Assembly (NCBI RefSeq): GCF_001262635.1
Contig: NZ_JXYH01000023.1
Span: forward strand, 1 to 58,017
DNA: 58,017 bases
Direction: 5' to 3'
Source of the DNA: Aestuariivita boseongensis
Lineage (GTDB): Bacteria > Pseudomonadota > Alphaproteobacteria > Rhodobacterales > Rhodobacteraceae
Part shown: positions 18,501 to 27,862 of the stretch, piece after piece
Layout of the letters: every line of letters begins with the position of its first letter
Position numbering within the stretch: position 1 is the stretch's first letter
The notes under the pieces: model-generated
The model's database searches: none
Seen by the model: only the letters and a program-made list of their open reading frames with translations
What the model was told of the DNA's origin: nothing
Translations under genes and position numbers: made by a program

Positions 18501-19342
18501 AGCGCGATCGTGTTTTCGCCATTGAACCGCGCGGTGCCTTTGCGGTCTTCGAAGGTGAAATTGATCTCGGCGAGATCGCCCAATGTGACCACACGGTCGC
18601 CATTTGTCTTGACCGGCAGATCGTAAATATCGCGCTGATCCTCGAACGAAGAGGGGATTTTCACAGAAAACGTGCCCTGATCGGTCTCGACCTCACCGGC
18701 GGCCACCAGCAGGTTGTTGTTCTGCACAACATTGATCAGTTCGGTCGCGGTGACGTTATAGCTTTCCAGCCGCAGCGGATCGATCACGACCTCGACCATT
18801 TCTTCGCGGTTGCCCGCGATCCCGGCCTCAAGCACGGCATCCAGGCTTTCCAGATCGTCCTGCAGGGTCTTGGCGATCCGCGACAGCGTGCGTTCCGGCA
18901 CGGGGCCGGTCAGGTTCACGATGATGATCGGGAATTCCGAGAAATTCAGTTCCGAGATACTGTATTGTTCGGCCCCGTCGGGGAAATCGGCTTGCGCCGC
19001 GTTCATCGCGTCGCGCACATCGGCCATGGTGGCGGTCTTGTCCCAGCCGAATTCGAACTCCATCACCACATTGGCATAGTTCTCTGCCGCTGTGGACGTC
19101 ATCTTGTCCAGCCCGTCGATATCGGCCAGCTCAGTCTCCATCGGCTTGACCAGAAGGCTCTCGCTGTCCTCGGCCGAAATGCCAGGGAACTGGACCGATA
19201 CGATCAGGGCAGGGATCTCGATATCCGGCTCACCTTCCTTGGGAAGCCCGACATAGGCAAAACCACCCGCCAGAAGTGACAGCGCGATAAAGGCCATGAC
19301 CATGCGCGCACGGTCGGCCGCCCATGCCACTACACCGGTCAT
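15563..19342 (-). CDS. RND efflux transporter, inner-membrane pump
   Basis: 1259 residues, longer than the roughly 1040 of AcrB but within the range of alphaproteobacterial RND pumps. The N-terminus has a membrane helix and a PxxGEPDIEIPALIV segment. There are two porter halves and 12 membrane helices, with conserved GLILAVGMLVDGAIVVVEY and a second-half GIVVNNNIVLIDTY. Extra length comes partly from a cytoplasmic loop near residues 540-600 and a long Glu-rich C-terminal tail. It exports drugs or metabolites by proton antiport with the adjacent fusion protein. No outer-membrane channel gene is nearby. The start overlaps the fusion-protein stop (ATGA). Confidence 0.93.
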   Translation of the reverse strand: MTGVVAWAADRARMVMAFIALSLLAGGFAYVGLPKEGEPDIEIPALIVSVQFPGISAEDSESLLVKPMETELADIDGLDKMTSTAAENYANVVMEFEFGWDKTATMADVRDAMNAAQADFPDGAEQYSISELNFSEFPIIIVNLTGPVPERTLSRIAKTLQDDLESLDAVLEAGIAGNREEMVEVVIDPLRLESYNVTATELINVVQNNNLLVAAGEVETDQGTFSVKIPSSFEDQRDIYDLPVKTNGDRVVTLGDLAEINFTFEDRKGTARFNGENTIALQVVKRKGFNLIDTATLVKETVATAQTKWPAELQAVLEVGTSNDQSRIVDSMVGQLEGSVLTAVALVMIVVLSALGSRAALLVGFAIPTSFLLCFAFLAVMGVSISNIVMFGLILAVGMLVDGAIVVVEYADKRISEGSGPMHAYVEAAQRMFWPVVSSTATTLCAFLPMLFWPGVPGEFMGMLPVTLIFVLSASLLVALIYLPVMGGVTGRMSRVFGRASDALRAAAPYWLRALLVPVALYTIFLGAMQLLNPEYLLPAGVPAIAGELFGAALFILGAFAGSITLDAAKIERRERPVRNTRRHTGFGWFIKAIVGNPVMPLVTLAVVAFAVVTVFTTYAQNNRGVEFFVESEPEQATAFVRGRGNLSLTEKDEMVRQVENVIMAHPAVINVFSFAGEGGLDTAGPGAFQPQDTVGQVQFEIIPWEDRPTTTETWFFGLLEREVVAYAFDGDRVLDELEAELAKLPGFEVEVQPLEQGPASGKPVHLRLKGDDWEALYAATDAARAQFEATPGLILIEDTTPLPGIDWQINVDVEKAGRYGADVATVGAMVQLVTRGILLDTMRVDSSDEEIEIRVRLPESDRVLSTLDTLKVRTSDGLVPLSNFITREPVEKLASITRVDQQRIFDLKADVAPGLAQLVTGPRGEERRLAVAQVVEDPVELERDDSLLRLDGVQAGYRVQSLAEDVSQSELTEALEAGSLRAMPINANERIALLTEWLDTDPLPAQIAWEWTGDQEEQAESGAFLVNAFAGALGLMFIILLAQFNSFYNAVLVLLAVILSTTGVLIGMLVMQQPFSIIMTGTGIVALAGIVVNNNIVLIDTYQEYSRYMPRIEAITRTAEARIRPVLLTTITTMAGLAPMMFGLSLDFIGGGYSIDSPTALWWKQLATAVVFGLGVATVLTLVVTPSLLALRIWFVTYVTWIARALARLSLGRTSQAAQDWALQRAARRVKAPEILWEEDQPVVARPEPAGAPLKAAE

Positions 19343-20574
19343 TGGTCAGCCTGCTGATATGTGGCGGCGACACGCACGCCCGCGGTGACGAAATCCTGAC
19401 CCACGACGATCACATCCGCCTGATCGGGCAGTCCGGCCAGCCACACGCCCTGTGGCGTGTCGCGCAGCACGTTGACCGGCAGAAACTCTACCAGGCTGTC
19501 AGCGCCCACGATACGCACGCCCAGCTTGCCATCGGCATTCAGCGTCAGCGCCGATTGCGGCAGCAGATGCGCGGGTTGCCCGTCAGCGGCGATCAGGATC
19601 TCGGCGGTCTGCCCGTCGCGGATGGTGAAATCGGGGTTGGCCACGTCAATCTCGACCCGGAAGGTGCGGGTGGTGGGATCGGCAGAGCGGCTCAGGAAGG
19701 TCACGCGCCCCTGCACCTCACGCCCCGACACCAGCCGCGCACCGGCCATGGCGCCCACTTCAACGCGGTCCACTTCGGTTTCAGGCACGAAACCCACCAG
19801 CTTGATCGGGTCGAGCTGGATGATTGTCGCGCAGGAGGCACCGGGCTGCAGCAAGCTGCCCAGCTCGGCCGTGTCGCTTTCCAGAAGCCCGGCGAAGGGG
19901 GCCTCAATGGTCAGCCGGTCAATCTCTGTCTCGGCAGACGCCACCGAAGCCGAGGCCGCCTGGATCCCCGATTGCGCGCTGTCCAGACCCGCGCGGGCCG
20001 ATTCAACACCGGCTTCCGCAGCGCTCAGCGCGGCTTGCGTTGTCGCAACACGGGTTTCTGATGCAAAGCCATCCTCGCTCAGCCGGGTGGCGGCATTGGC
20101 GTTGATCCGCGCCTCTTCCAGGCGGGCCTGCGCTTCGGTCAGCCGTGCTTGTGCTTCGGGCACGCGCGCTTTCGCTTCGGTCAGGCGGGCGCGCGCTTCG
20201 GTCAGCACGGCCTCACGGGTGCCGGGGGCCAGTTCGCAAAGAAGCTCTCCGGCCTCCACGAAACGGCCCTTCCGCAAAGGCTCCGAAATCACCACTGCAG
20301 ATGTCTCAGCCTTCACGTCGACCTGCCGTGCGGCGGCTGTCTCACCTCGCAGAATCACCGCGCTGTCAATGGATTGCGCCTTGGATTGCAACGCCACCAC
20401 ACCGATGGCAGGGGCAGTCTCCTCGGCCGCCTCGGCGCCGGGGGCTGAGACCGCGGCAGAGGTTTCTGACGCCTCCTCGCCCCGGGCGAAGGCCACGAGG
20501 GCGTCACGCTCAAACACAGCCAGATAGAGAAACGCAGTGACCAACACTGCTGTAAGGACCGGGACAACACGCAT
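19339..20574 (-). CDS. RND efflux membrane fusion protein (HlyD/AcrA type)
   Basis: 411 residues. An N-terminal membrane helix (about 3-22) is followed by a lipoyl half, a long coiled hairpin rich in LTEAKAR / LTEAQAR repeats (about 120-210), a beta-barrel domain and a membrane-proximal domain. It links the RND pump to an outer-membrane channel across the periplasm. First gene of the pump operon; its stop codon overlaps the pump start by 4 bp. No strong ribosome-binding site is seen before ATG 20574. Confidence 0.92.
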   Translation of the reverse strand: MRVVPVLTAVLVTAFLYLAVFERDALVAFARGEEASETSAAVSAPGAEAAEETAPAIGVVALQSKAQSIDSAVILRGETAAARQVDVKAETSAVVISEPLRKGRFVEAGELLCELAPGTREAVLTEARARLTEAKARVPEAQARLTEAQARLEEARINANAATRLSEDGFASETRVATTQAALSAAEAGVESARAGLDSAQSGIQAASASVASAETEIDRLTIEAPFAGLLESDTAELGSLLQPGASCATIIQLDPIKLVGFVPETEVDRVEVGAMAGARLVSGREVQGRVTFLSRSADPTTRTFRVEIDVANPDFTIRDGQTAEILIAADGQPAHLLPQSALTLNADGKLGVRIVGADSLVEFLPVNVLRDTPQGVWLAGLPDQADVIVVGQDFVTAGVRVAATYQQADQ

Positions 20575-20833
20575 TACAAACGTCTTTCTTGCAGCACTCT
20601 GGATCGCAAACGCCCAATACGGCGCTCTTGGGATATGGGCTTAGATATAGGTGCCGTCCAGACTAAACTAACCAGTTCAGATTATTTTTTTTGCGCGCGC
20701 AGCGCAAGTGTTGCCTCCGAAGCGCGACCGCCGGCCCTTGGCTTGGGCTGGCAGGCGCTGTAAGAGGGGCCACAACCGGCCCGGATCAGGGCAGGGAAAA
20801 CAGGTGGATCAGGCTCCAAAAGGGCAGCACAGT

Positions 20834-21505
20834 ATGAGTGATACCGACAGCTTTATCGACGAGGTCACCGAAGAGGTCCGCCGCGACCAGCTTTATGCCT
20901 ATTTGCGCCGCTATGGCTGGATCGCGGTCGTGGTCATTCTTGCCATCGTGGGCGGCACGGCCTTCAACGAATACCGTCAGGCCCAGGATCGCAGCCAGGC
21001 CGAAGCGCTGGGCGATGCGCTGATCGCTGCCCTTGAAGAACCTGACGCTGCTTCGCGTGCGGGCGCTCTGGAACAGATCGCGCCGCAATCTGCGGGCGGG
21101 CAGGCGGTGCGTGACTTCCTGCTGGCAGCCGAAGAAACCGCCGCGGGCCGCACCGATGCCGCCGTCGCCACACTTGACGCGATCTCGTCCAATGGCGATC
21201 TGCCCGAGATCTACCGCCAGATCGCGGCGTTCAAGGCGCTTACCTTGCAGGCCGGCACGTTGTCTGTCGAAGAACGCCGCCTGTCGTTCGAAAGACTGGC
21301 GCGCCCAAATGCGCCGCTGCGGCTGCTGGCGCTTGAGCAACTGGCGCTGATCGACATCGAAACCGGCGATACCGATGCGGCCATTGCGCGCCTGCGCGAC
21401 CTGGTTCTGGACGCCGAAGCGACCACAGACTTGCAACAACGCGCGCGTCAGGCAATTGTGGCACTGGGCGGCGAGCTTGAGCTGGCCCCCGGCCAGCAAG
21501 GCTGA
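20834..21505 (+). CDS. yfgM: YfgM-like tetratricopeptide membrane protein
   Basis: 223 residues. A short cytoplasmic start (MSDTDSFIDEVTEEVRRDQ) leads to one membrane helix at about residues 29-46 and then a periplasmic TPR-like domain. In Escherichia coli YfgM works with PpiD at the Sec translocon as a periplasmic chaperone. The gene order yfgM-bamB-der is conserved and supports the call. I chose ATG at 20834, with AAGGG nine bases upstream; the upstream open extension is Arg/Gly-rich and unlike the family. Confidence 0.85.
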   Translation: MSDTDSFIDEVTEEVRRDQLYAYLRRYGWIAVVVILAIVGGTAFNEYRQAQDRSQAEALGDALIAALEEPDAASRAGALEQIAPQSAGGQAVRDFLLAAEETAAGRTDAAVATLDAISSNGDLPEIYRQIAAFKALTLQAGTLSVEERRLSFERLARPNAPLRLLALEQLALIDIETGDTDAAIARLRDLVLDAEATTDLQQRARQAIVALGGELELAPGQQG

Positions 21506-21588
21506 TCCGGTCCGAAGGCGGCGCGGATGCGCCAAACGCGGGCGGGAAGAAAAAAAGTGACGAACGGGACAGGACAGGCCAGAAGTAG

Positions 21589-22932
21589 ATGATTGCACCA
21601 TTCTCGACCTCGCGCGCGCCGATTGCGTTCGCCCTCGCTCTTGTCATGGGCCTTGCAGCCTGTTCCGAAGATGACATCATCCTTGTCGGGCCGCGCGAAA
21701 ACATCCGTTCCGACGAAGAACTCGCGGCCGCGAATGTCGCGTTGCAAACCGATATCGAAGGTTCCCGCGCGATTTCCCTTCCGGCCGCCACCGCGAATGC
21801 GGATTGGCAGCAAAGTTTCGGCAGCCCCGCAAATCGCACCGCCCATCCCGCGCTGGGGGCCAATCCCCAGCTTGTGTGGAGCGCGGGCATCGGCGCAGGC
21901 GATGGACGCAAGGTCCGCATCACCGCCGATCCGGTGATCGGGGGCGGGCGCATCTATACGCTGGACGCCAATGCGCAGGTCACTGCGGTTACCCCCTCGG
22001 GCCAGACCGTCTGGAGCCAGGATATTCGCCCGGCCCGCGACAAGGAAGGCGACGCCACCGGTGGCGGCATGGCCTATGCCGATGGCAGCCTCTATGTCTC
22101 GCTGGGTTATGGTGAGGTCGTCGCGATGGACGCCGACACAGGCGCTGTGCGCTGGCGTCAACAGCTTGATGCGACGGGCTCGGGCAATCCCTTTGTTCTG
22201 GGAAATCTGCTGTATCTGGTGGCTGGCGATGACACCGGCTGGGCCATCCGCACTGACACTGGTCGCGTGGCGTGGCAAGTCGCGGCCACACCGTCGATCG
22301 CCAACGTCCTGGGTGCTCCGGCACCGGTGCTGGCCGATGGGCTGGTGGTCTTCGCCTTCGGCTCGGGCGAGCTGATCGCCACCTTCCCGCAGGGTGGTCT
22401 GCGCCGCTGGGCCGCCTCGGTCGCAGGCCAGCGCCTGGGCCGCACGGCCAACCGGATTTCCGATGTGACCGGCGCGCCTGTCTCGGTAGGCAACACTGTC
22501 TATGCTGGCAACCATTCGGGTCGCATCGTGGCCTTTGACGCGGGCAATGGCGAACGCCGCTGGACCGCTGCCGAAGGGGCGCTGAACCCTGTCTGGCCTG
22601 CTGGCGACAGCGTGTTCGCCGTCACCGACCGCAACGAACTGATGCGCATTGACGCCTCGACCGGGCTGATCATCTGGCGTCAGGAACTGCCCGGGTTCAT
22701 CAAGGACCGTCCCAAGGGCCGCGATGAAATCGTGGCCCATCACGGCCCCGTGCTGGCCGGTGGGCGTCTGGTCGTCACCTCGAATGACGGGCTGATCCGC
22801 TATTTCTCTCCGCAGGATGGCAGCCTTCTGGGCACCACCGAAATCCCCGGCGGCGCCACGACAGGTCCGGTCTTTGCCGGTGGCGTGATGTATGTGGTCT
22901 CGACCCGCGGCCAACTTCACGCTTTCCGTTAA
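21589..22932 (+). CDS. bamB: Outer membrane assembly lipoprotein BamB-like
   Basis: 447 residues. The signal peptide ends in a lipobox (VMGLAAC, about residues 18-24), so the mature protein is lipid-anchored. The rest is an eight-bladed beta-propeller of PQQ-like repeats, seen as GRIYTLDANAQV, VVAMDADTGAVRW, RIVAFDAGNGERRW and ELMRIDASTGLIIW. BamB helps deliver outer-membrane proteins to BamA. It lies between yfgM and der, as in many proteobacteria. Confidence 0.9.
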   Translation: MIAPFSTSRAPIAFALALVMGLAACSEDDIILVGPRENIRSDEELAAANVALQTDIEGSRAISLPAATANADWQQSFGSPANRTAHPALGANPQLVWSAGIGAGDGRKVRITADPVIGGGRIYTLDANAQVTAVTPSGQTVWSQDIRPARDKEGDATGGGMAYADGSLYVSLGYGEVVAMDADTGAVRWRQQLDATGSGNPFVLGNLLYLVAGDDTGWAIRTDTGRVAWQVAATPSIANVLGAPAPVLADGLVVFAFGSGELIATFPQGGLRRWAASVAGQRLGRTANRISDVTGAPVSVGNTVYAGNHSGRIVAFDAGNGERRWTAAEGALNPVWPAGDSVFAVTDRNELMRIDASTGLIIWRQELPGFIKDRPKGRDEIVAHHGPVLAGGRLVVTSNDGLIRYFSPQDGSLLGTTEIPGGATTGPVFAGGVMYVVSTRGQLHAFR

Positions 22933-22980
22933 GCCGCCGATAGGCTATGGGGCCTCTCTGATTTCAGAGAGTTTCACGAG

Positions 22981-24438
22981 ATGAGCTTTACCCTCGCCAT
23001 AGTGGGCCGCCCGAATGTGGGCAAATCCACGCTGTTCAACCGCCTTGTCGGCAAACGCCTGGCCCTGGTCGATGACCAGCCGGGCGTGACGCGCGACCTG
23101 CGCGAGGGGGCCGCGCGGCTGGGCGATCTGCGGTTTACCGTGATCGACACCGCCGGTCTGGAAGAGGCCACGGATGACAGCCTGCAGGGCCGCATGCGCC
23201 GCCTGACCGAACGCGCGGTCGACATGGCCGATATCTGCCTGTTCATGATCGACGCCCGCGCAGGCGTGACCCCCACGGACGAGGTCTTTGCCGAGATCCT
23301 GCGCAAGCGCTCCGCCCATGTGATCCTGGCTGCCAACAAGGCCGAAGGCGCCGCCGCCGATGCCGGTGTGATCGAGGCCTATTCCCTGGGCCTGGGCGAG
23401 CCCATTCGCTTGTCGGCCGAGCATGGCGAAGGGCTTATCGAGCTCTATGCCCATCTCCAGCCGCTGGCGGACCAGTTTGCCGACCGCGCGGAACAGGACG
23501 CCCCGGACACAGACGTGGATCTTGAGGAAGGCGAGGCCGACGAGGACGCCACCCCGATCCCCACCAAATCCAAACCTCTGCAAGTGGCCGTCGTGGGACG
23601 CCCCAACGCGGGCAAATCCACTCTGATCAACCGCATCCTGGGCGAAGACCGTCTGCTGACCGGCCCAGAGGCCGGGATCACACGCGACGCGATCTCCCTC
23701 CAGGTCGACTGGCAGGGCACGCCCATGCGCATCTTCGACACCGCGGGCATGCGCAAAAAGGCCAAGGTGCAGGAAAAGCTTGAGAAACTTTCTGTCTCCG
23801 ACGGCCTGCGCGCCGTGAAATTCGCCGAAGTCGTGGTTGTGCTGCTGGACGCCGCGATCCCCTTCGAGCAGCAGGACCTCCGCATCGCCGACCTGGCCGA
23901 GCGCGAAGGGCGCTGCGTGGTGGTCGCGGTCAACAAATGGGACGTGGAAGAACACAAACAGGAAAAACTCCGTGCGCTGCGCGAGGCCTTCGAACGCCTG
24001 CTGCCGCAGCTGAAAGGCGCGCCGCTTGTCACCGTTTCGGCCAAGACCGGCAAAGGTCTTGACCGGCTGCACGACGCCATCCTGCGGGCCTATGACGTCT
24101 GGAACCGCCGGGTGCCCACGGCCGCGCTCAACCGCTGGCTGACGGGGATGCTGGAACAGCACCCGCCCCCCGCGCCGCAGGGCAAACGGATCAAGCTGCG
24201 CTACATGACCCAGGCCAAGACCCGGCCGCCGGGTTTCGTGGTGATGTGCTCGCATCCCGACAAGATGCCCGAAAGCTATACCCGCTACCTGGTCAACGGG
24301 CTGCGCAACGATTTTGACATGCCGGGCACGCCCATCCGGCTGCATCTGCGCGGGCAGGGGGACAAGAACCCCTATAAGGGCCGCAAGAAAGCCCAGCCTT
24401 CGAAGCTGAAGAAACACCTGAAGAAACCGGGAACCTAG
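22981..24438 (+). CDS. der: Ribosome biogenesis GTPase Der (EngA)
   Basis: 485 residues with two GTPase domains. The first P-loop is GRPNVGKST (residues 9-17) and the second GRPNAGKST (206-214). DTAGL and DTAGM switch motifs and NKAE / NKWD base-recognition motifs follow. An acidic linker (residues about 168-197) separates the domains, and a KH-like domain ends the protein with a basic [17 protein letters not shown] tail. It is essential for 50S subunit assembly. Its stop is 2 bp from the stop of the convergent sulfotransferase gene. Confidence 0.96.
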   Translation: MSFTLAIVGRPNVGKSTLFNRLVGKRLALVDDQPGVTRDLREGAARLGDLRFTVIDTAGLEEATDDSLQGRMRRLTERAVDMADICLFMIDARAGVTPTDEVFAEILRKRSAHVILAANKAEGAAADAGVIEAYSLGLGEPIRLSAEHGEGLIELYAHLQPLADQFADRAEQDAPDTDVDLEEGEADEDATPIPTKSKPLQVAVVGRPNAGKSTLINRILGEDRLLTGPEAGITRDAISLQVDWQGTPMRIFDTAGMRKKAKVQEKLEKLSVSDGLRAVKFAEVVVVLLDAAIPFEQQDLRIADLAEREGRCVVVAVNKWDVEEHKQEKLRALREAFERLLPQLKGAPLVTVSAKTGKGLDRLHDAILRAYDVWNRRVPTAALNRWLTGMLEQHPPPAPQGKRIKLRYMTQAKTRPPGFVVMCSHPDKMPESYTRYLVNGLRNDFDMPGTPIRLHLRGQGDKNPYKGRKKAQPSKLKKHLKKPGT

Positions 24439-24440
24439 CC

Positions 24441-25322
24441 TCAGCGCCCGCGCGATGACCCAAATTCCAGCCACGCGCGATCTTCCGGCGTCAGATGCGC
24501 CTCCATCATCGCGTCATAGGCGGCCAGTTCGGCTTCGCTCAGCTGGCCTTGCCATTTTCCGCTGCTGCCGCTGTGAAAGAACGCGGCATCTGATCTGAAA
24601 AACCCCTTTCCGCCCGAAGGTGCAAAGCGATCCGCGTTTTCCTTCATATTCTCGAACGTGGCTGCATGCACCAGAGCGTCCATGACCGAGTCGGAATGCG
24701 AGATACCCAAAAGCCGCGAGACCTGCGCGAACACAGCCCGCAGATCCCGCGACATATCCGCATAGTGAAACAGCGAGACATTCGGCCGATCGGACAAAGC
24801 CTTGGCGGCCGTGAAATGCCGCAGGATATGCGCCAGAGGCATGGCATCCGTGTCAAAACCTTCCGGCCCCCCGTCCAGAAAACGGCGGAACGTGATACCA
24901 TCAGGATCGTCTTCGGGATACCAGGCGTCGAACGTGGCCAACGGAATGTTCTGCGCATGTTTCCGGAATGAAAAATGCGCATCCAGCGGGTGCCGGAACA
25001 CGCAGATATACTGGGCCTGATCATCCAGCGGCAGACCGTCCATGGGTGTGTGGCTTTTCATGCTGCGGCGGTGGGTCACGGCCTCCAGCCTCTCCGCCAC
25101 TTCGGTCATTTCGCGAATGCGGATATCGACCCAGGGCATTTTCACGGAGAGTTCTGTCTCAACCTCGGGATCGCCGGAAAACAGCAGCGCCACGATGGTT
25201 TGCATCCAGGTCGTGCCGCATTTGGGCGGCGTGACAACAATCACGTCATCCGGCCGGATCCTGACCATGTCCCATCGTCTGTTGTCGGTCAAAGGACCAA
25301 GGTAAAGCTGTCGCCGCGCCAT
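24441..25322 (-). CDS. Sulfotransferase domain protein
   Basis: 293 residues of the PAPS-dependent sulfotransferase type. The 5'-phosphosulfate-binding loop is PPKCGTTWMQTI, near residues 36-47, and the 3'-phosphate-binding region is FRHPLDAHFSFRKH. Such enzymes move sulfate to hydroxyl or amine acceptors; the acceptor is not predictable. I chose ATG at 25322 because AGGAAAGG precedes it closely and the protein then begins MARRQLYLGPLTD, like relatives; the 29-codon extension upstream lacks that support. Stands alone on this strand. Confidence 0.85.
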   Translation of the reverse strand: MARRQLYLGPLTDNRRWDMVRIRPDDVIVVTPPKCGTTWMQTIVALLFSGDPEVETELSVKMPWVDIRIREMTEVAERLEAVTHRRSMKSHTPMDGLPLDDQAQYICVFRHPLDAHFSFRKHAQNIPLATFDAWYPEDDPDGITFRRFLDGGPEGFDTDAMPLAHILRHFTAAKALSDRPNVSLFHYADMSRDLRAVFAQVSRLLGISHSDSVMDALVHAATFENMKENADRFAPSGGKGFFRSDAAFFHSGSSGKWQGQLSEAELAAYDAMMEAHLTPEDRAWLEFGSSRGR

Positions 25323-25433
25323 ATTCGACCTTTCCTGACAAACCGTCTTCTCAGGAAATGGGCCGCGCGCCCCGAACGCAATGAAAAAGTCACCCGGCCG
25401 GCCGGGCAAACAGGCCAGACCGGGCGGTTCCTG

Positions 25434-25814
25434 TCAGCCGCTGGCGTTGCGTTCGTTGCAGGTTTGTCCGGCTTGCGCGACCGACAGGTTGTTGCCGATG
25501 ATCTCGACCGAATTGGTGTATTGTGCCTGCTGTGCACCGGGCGGTGGCGTCAGGCTGAAGATCACCCCCTCGCGTCCTGGCACGGATTGGCTGGGGCCGG
25601 GGCCTTTGATCACATAAAGCCGGTCGGTCCCTGATGCGATCAGACGCGCGGCCTCATAGGCACCGCACCAATAAAGCTGATCTTCCGAGAAATTGGGCAC
25701 CGCTTCGATCGTCCCGTCCGGCAGCACGAACCCTTGCGTGCGCGAACGGTTATCCGCCAGCACGGCACCCGCACTGATGATCAATGCCAATCCTGCGCAG
25801 GTTGCATGGCGCAT
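25434..25814 (-). CDS. Secreted hypothetical protein
   Basis: 126 residues with an N-terminal signal peptide (MRHATCAGLALIISAGAVLA, likely cleaved before DNRSR). The mature part holds two cysteines, in YWCGAYEAARL and GQTCNERN, that could form a disulfide. ATG 25814 has GGAGGG eight bases upstream, which fixes the start within a longer open frame. I recognise no domain. It lies upstream of the sulfotransferase gene on the same strand, separated by about 110 bp. Confidence 0.7.
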   Translation of the reverse strand: MRHATCAGLALIISAGAVLADNRSRTQGFVLPDGTIEAVPNFSEDQLYWCGAYEAARLIASGTDRLYVIKGPGPSQSVPGREGVIFSLTPPPGAQQAQYTNSVEIIGNNLSVAQAGQTCNERNASG

Positions 25815-26051
25815 CTCTTGCCCTCCGAATTTATTCAGCCTGACGGGATTACGCAGCCCCCTGAGTGTCGGATGACAATCCGATTTGACAATTCCGTGAG
25901 GCGCATTGCCCACAACCAAAGCGCCTTTTGTCGAAACTCCGCCTAATCCTCTGAATTGTCCTGAGAAAACTTGCGCGGCGACGATCTGCGCCTTATCTCG
26001 GGCTTGTGGGACGATGTGTGATAAGGTCTGCGTAGTCTGACGGGGGACATC

Positions 26052-27038
26052 ATGAATTTGCGCGAATACACGCGACGCTACAGCGACAAGGACAACCGGA
26101 TCGCGGCCGCCAGCTATTTCGGCACCTTCGCGGTCTATTTCGCCTCTCTCTACCTGGCGATTGCTTTTATGGGCACGTGGTGGGTCATGCTGCCCGCAGG
26201 CATCGTGCATGCCTTCGCCTCAGTTCGGCTTTATGTATTGCAGCACGACACCGGGCATTTGTCGCTGTTTGAAACACGCACGCAGAACGAATGGGCGGGC
26301 ATCGGGCTTTCGCCTTTCACCTTCGCACCCTACGAGGTGATGAAGCAGAACCATAACCTGCATCACGCTGGCACCGGCAATCTGGACCACCGTGAGACGG
26401 GCGAAATCCACACCATGACGCTTGCCGAATGGGAAGAGGCGGGGTTCTGGGACCGCCTGCAATACCGGCTCTATCGCAACCCGTTCATCCTTGTGCCCAT
26501 CGGGGCGCTTTTCACCTATTTCATCCGCTATCGCTGGCCCAAGAACACGACCCGTTTCGGCATCCGCCCCGTGCTGATCCACAACGGGCTGGTGGCGGCT
26601 TGGCTTCTGACCATTTATGCGCTTGCGGGATGGGCCGGCTTGGGCGTCTATTTCGCCTTTGCCTATCTGGGCGGCATGATCGGCGTCTTCCTTGTCTATC
26701 TGCAGCATAATTTCGAGGACACTTATTGGGACCGCCGCCCCAGCCTCAGCCCGGAAATGGCCGCGCTTCAGGGCTCAAGCACGCTCGATTTCGGCCATTG
26801 GTTCGACATCGCCGTGGCCAATATCACCTGCCACGACCTGCACCATTTCAACGCCAATATCCCCAGCTATCGCCTGCGTCAGGCCCGCTACAACCTGCCC
26901 GAGGAATGGGCCCCCCGCCGCATCGGGTTTGTCGAGGCGGTCAAGGCGCTGAACCTCAAGCTTTGGGATGAAGAGGCACAACGCCTCGTGCCCTTCCCGA
27001 AACAGCGCGAGACACGGTCATCGGCGATCCAGGCCTGA
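26052..27038 (+). CDS. Membrane fatty acid desaturase
   Basis: 328 residues. Three histidine boxes bind a di-iron centre: HDTGH (about residue 65), HNLHH (about 103) and HDLHH (about 261). Several membrane helices lie between them. The family introduces double bonds into acyl chains or related lipids (omega-6 type). The start has a GGGGGA site before ATG 26052. It is convergent with the TspO-like gene, with a repeat-rich hairpin between them. Confidence 0.9.
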   Translation: MNLREYTRRYSDKDNRIAAASYFGTFAVYFASLYLAIAFMGTWWVMLPAGIVHAFASVRLYVLQHDTGHLSLFETRTQNEWAGIGLSPFTFAPYEVMKQNHNLHHAGTGNLDHRETGEIHTMTLAEWEEAGFWDRLQYRLYRNPFILVPIGALFTYFIRYRWPKNTTRFGIRPVLIHNGLVAAWLLTIYALAGWAGLGVYFAFAYLGGMIGVFLVYLQHNFEDTYWDRRPSLSPEMAALQGSSTLDFGHWFDIAVANITCHDLHHFNANIPSYRLRQARYNLPEEWAPRRIGFVEAVKALNLKLWDEEAQRLVPFPKQRETRSSAIQA

Positions 27039-27054
27039 CGGGCAGGATATTTTT

Positions 27055-27116
27055 CCGTATTTGGAAAGAGAAGAAGGAGCAGGGCGCGCCCCTGCTTCTT
27101 TGGGGTCATAAATACC
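27055..27116. repeat. Intergenic repeat copy 2 with hairpin between convergent genes
   Basis: 27055-27076 is the exact reverse complement of the 22-nt repeat at 633-654. It is followed by GGAGCAGGG/CGCG/CCCTGC and a degenerate second arm, CTTCTTTGGGGTCATAAATACC. Together they form a hairpin that could terminate both the desaturase and the TspO-like transcripts. Confidence 0.65.
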
Positions 27117-27133
27117 CAAGTGCTGTGTCAGGC

Positions 27134-27862
27134 TCAGGCGCGCGGGATGGTCATGGCGCGGATCGCCAACAGCCCGATCACCACGGCACCGGCAAGCGCC
27201 AGGATCGCCACCAGAACCGCGCCTCCAGTCAGGTTATTGACCGCGACAGCCACCAGGGCCCAGACCACGGCAAAGCCGTATTCCGGCACGCCTTCAATAG
27301 CAATCTGGATATAGGCGGCCAGCCCCACGGCCAGAACCAGGCACAGGAAGGCGGCCTGCACCTCTCCCATCACCCCCCAGCCTGCAAGGCACAGACCTAC
27401 AGCCACGAACGACGCCGCCGACAGCCACCCGGTATAAAGCCCGATCGGGGCACGGCCCCACCAGCGGTCCAGCAGCGGCGCGCGAAAGAGCGCCATGAGC
27501 GCGGGGATCAGCATCACCCAGATCAGTACAGCCGCCGCCAGCGCGCTCAGCTTGGCCACCGGTAACCAGCCCGCACCGACCACAAGGCTCAGCGTCAGAT
27601 AGGGCCGCATCTCGGCCCAATCCGGGGCGGCGGCACGGGCCACAAGACCATAGACCGCCCCCGCCACCAGCCAGAGATAGATCAGCGCCCAGATCGCAAA
27701 GGCATAGCCGGCAGGCTGCACCGGCGGATCCTCCTGCGGGATCGGGAACTGATCGGCATCGAACCCGCCGAAATCCGGCACGATGAAGGACGACAGCCCA
27801 AAGGCCAGCGCCGCAACCAGAACCGCAATGGCCCAAAGCGTGTTGCGCCCCTCTGGTGTCAT
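27134..27862 (-). CDS. TspO/MBR-like multi-helix membrane protein
   Basis: 242 residues with about eight membrane helices. The segment [19 protein letters not shown] (residues 46-64) resembles the TspO/tryptophan-rich sensory family core. The protein is longer than the roughly 160 residues of classic TspO, so it belongs to a related longer group. TspO proteins bind porphyrins or sterol-like ligands; function here is inferred only. Its ATG overlaps the serS stop (ATGA), indicating coupling. Confidence 0.65.
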   Translation of the reverse strand: MTPEGRNTLWAIAVLVAALAFGLSSFIVPDFGGFDADQFPIPQEDPPVQPAGYAFAIWALIYLWLVAGAVYGLVARAAAPDWAEMRPYLTLSLVVGAGWLPVAKLSALAAAVLIWVMLIPALMALFRAPLLDRWWGRAPIGLYTGWLSAASFVAVGLCLAGWGVMGEVQAAFLCLVLAVGLAAYIQIAIEGVPEYGFAVVWALVAVAVNNLTGGAVLVAILALAGAVVIGLLAIRAMTIPRA

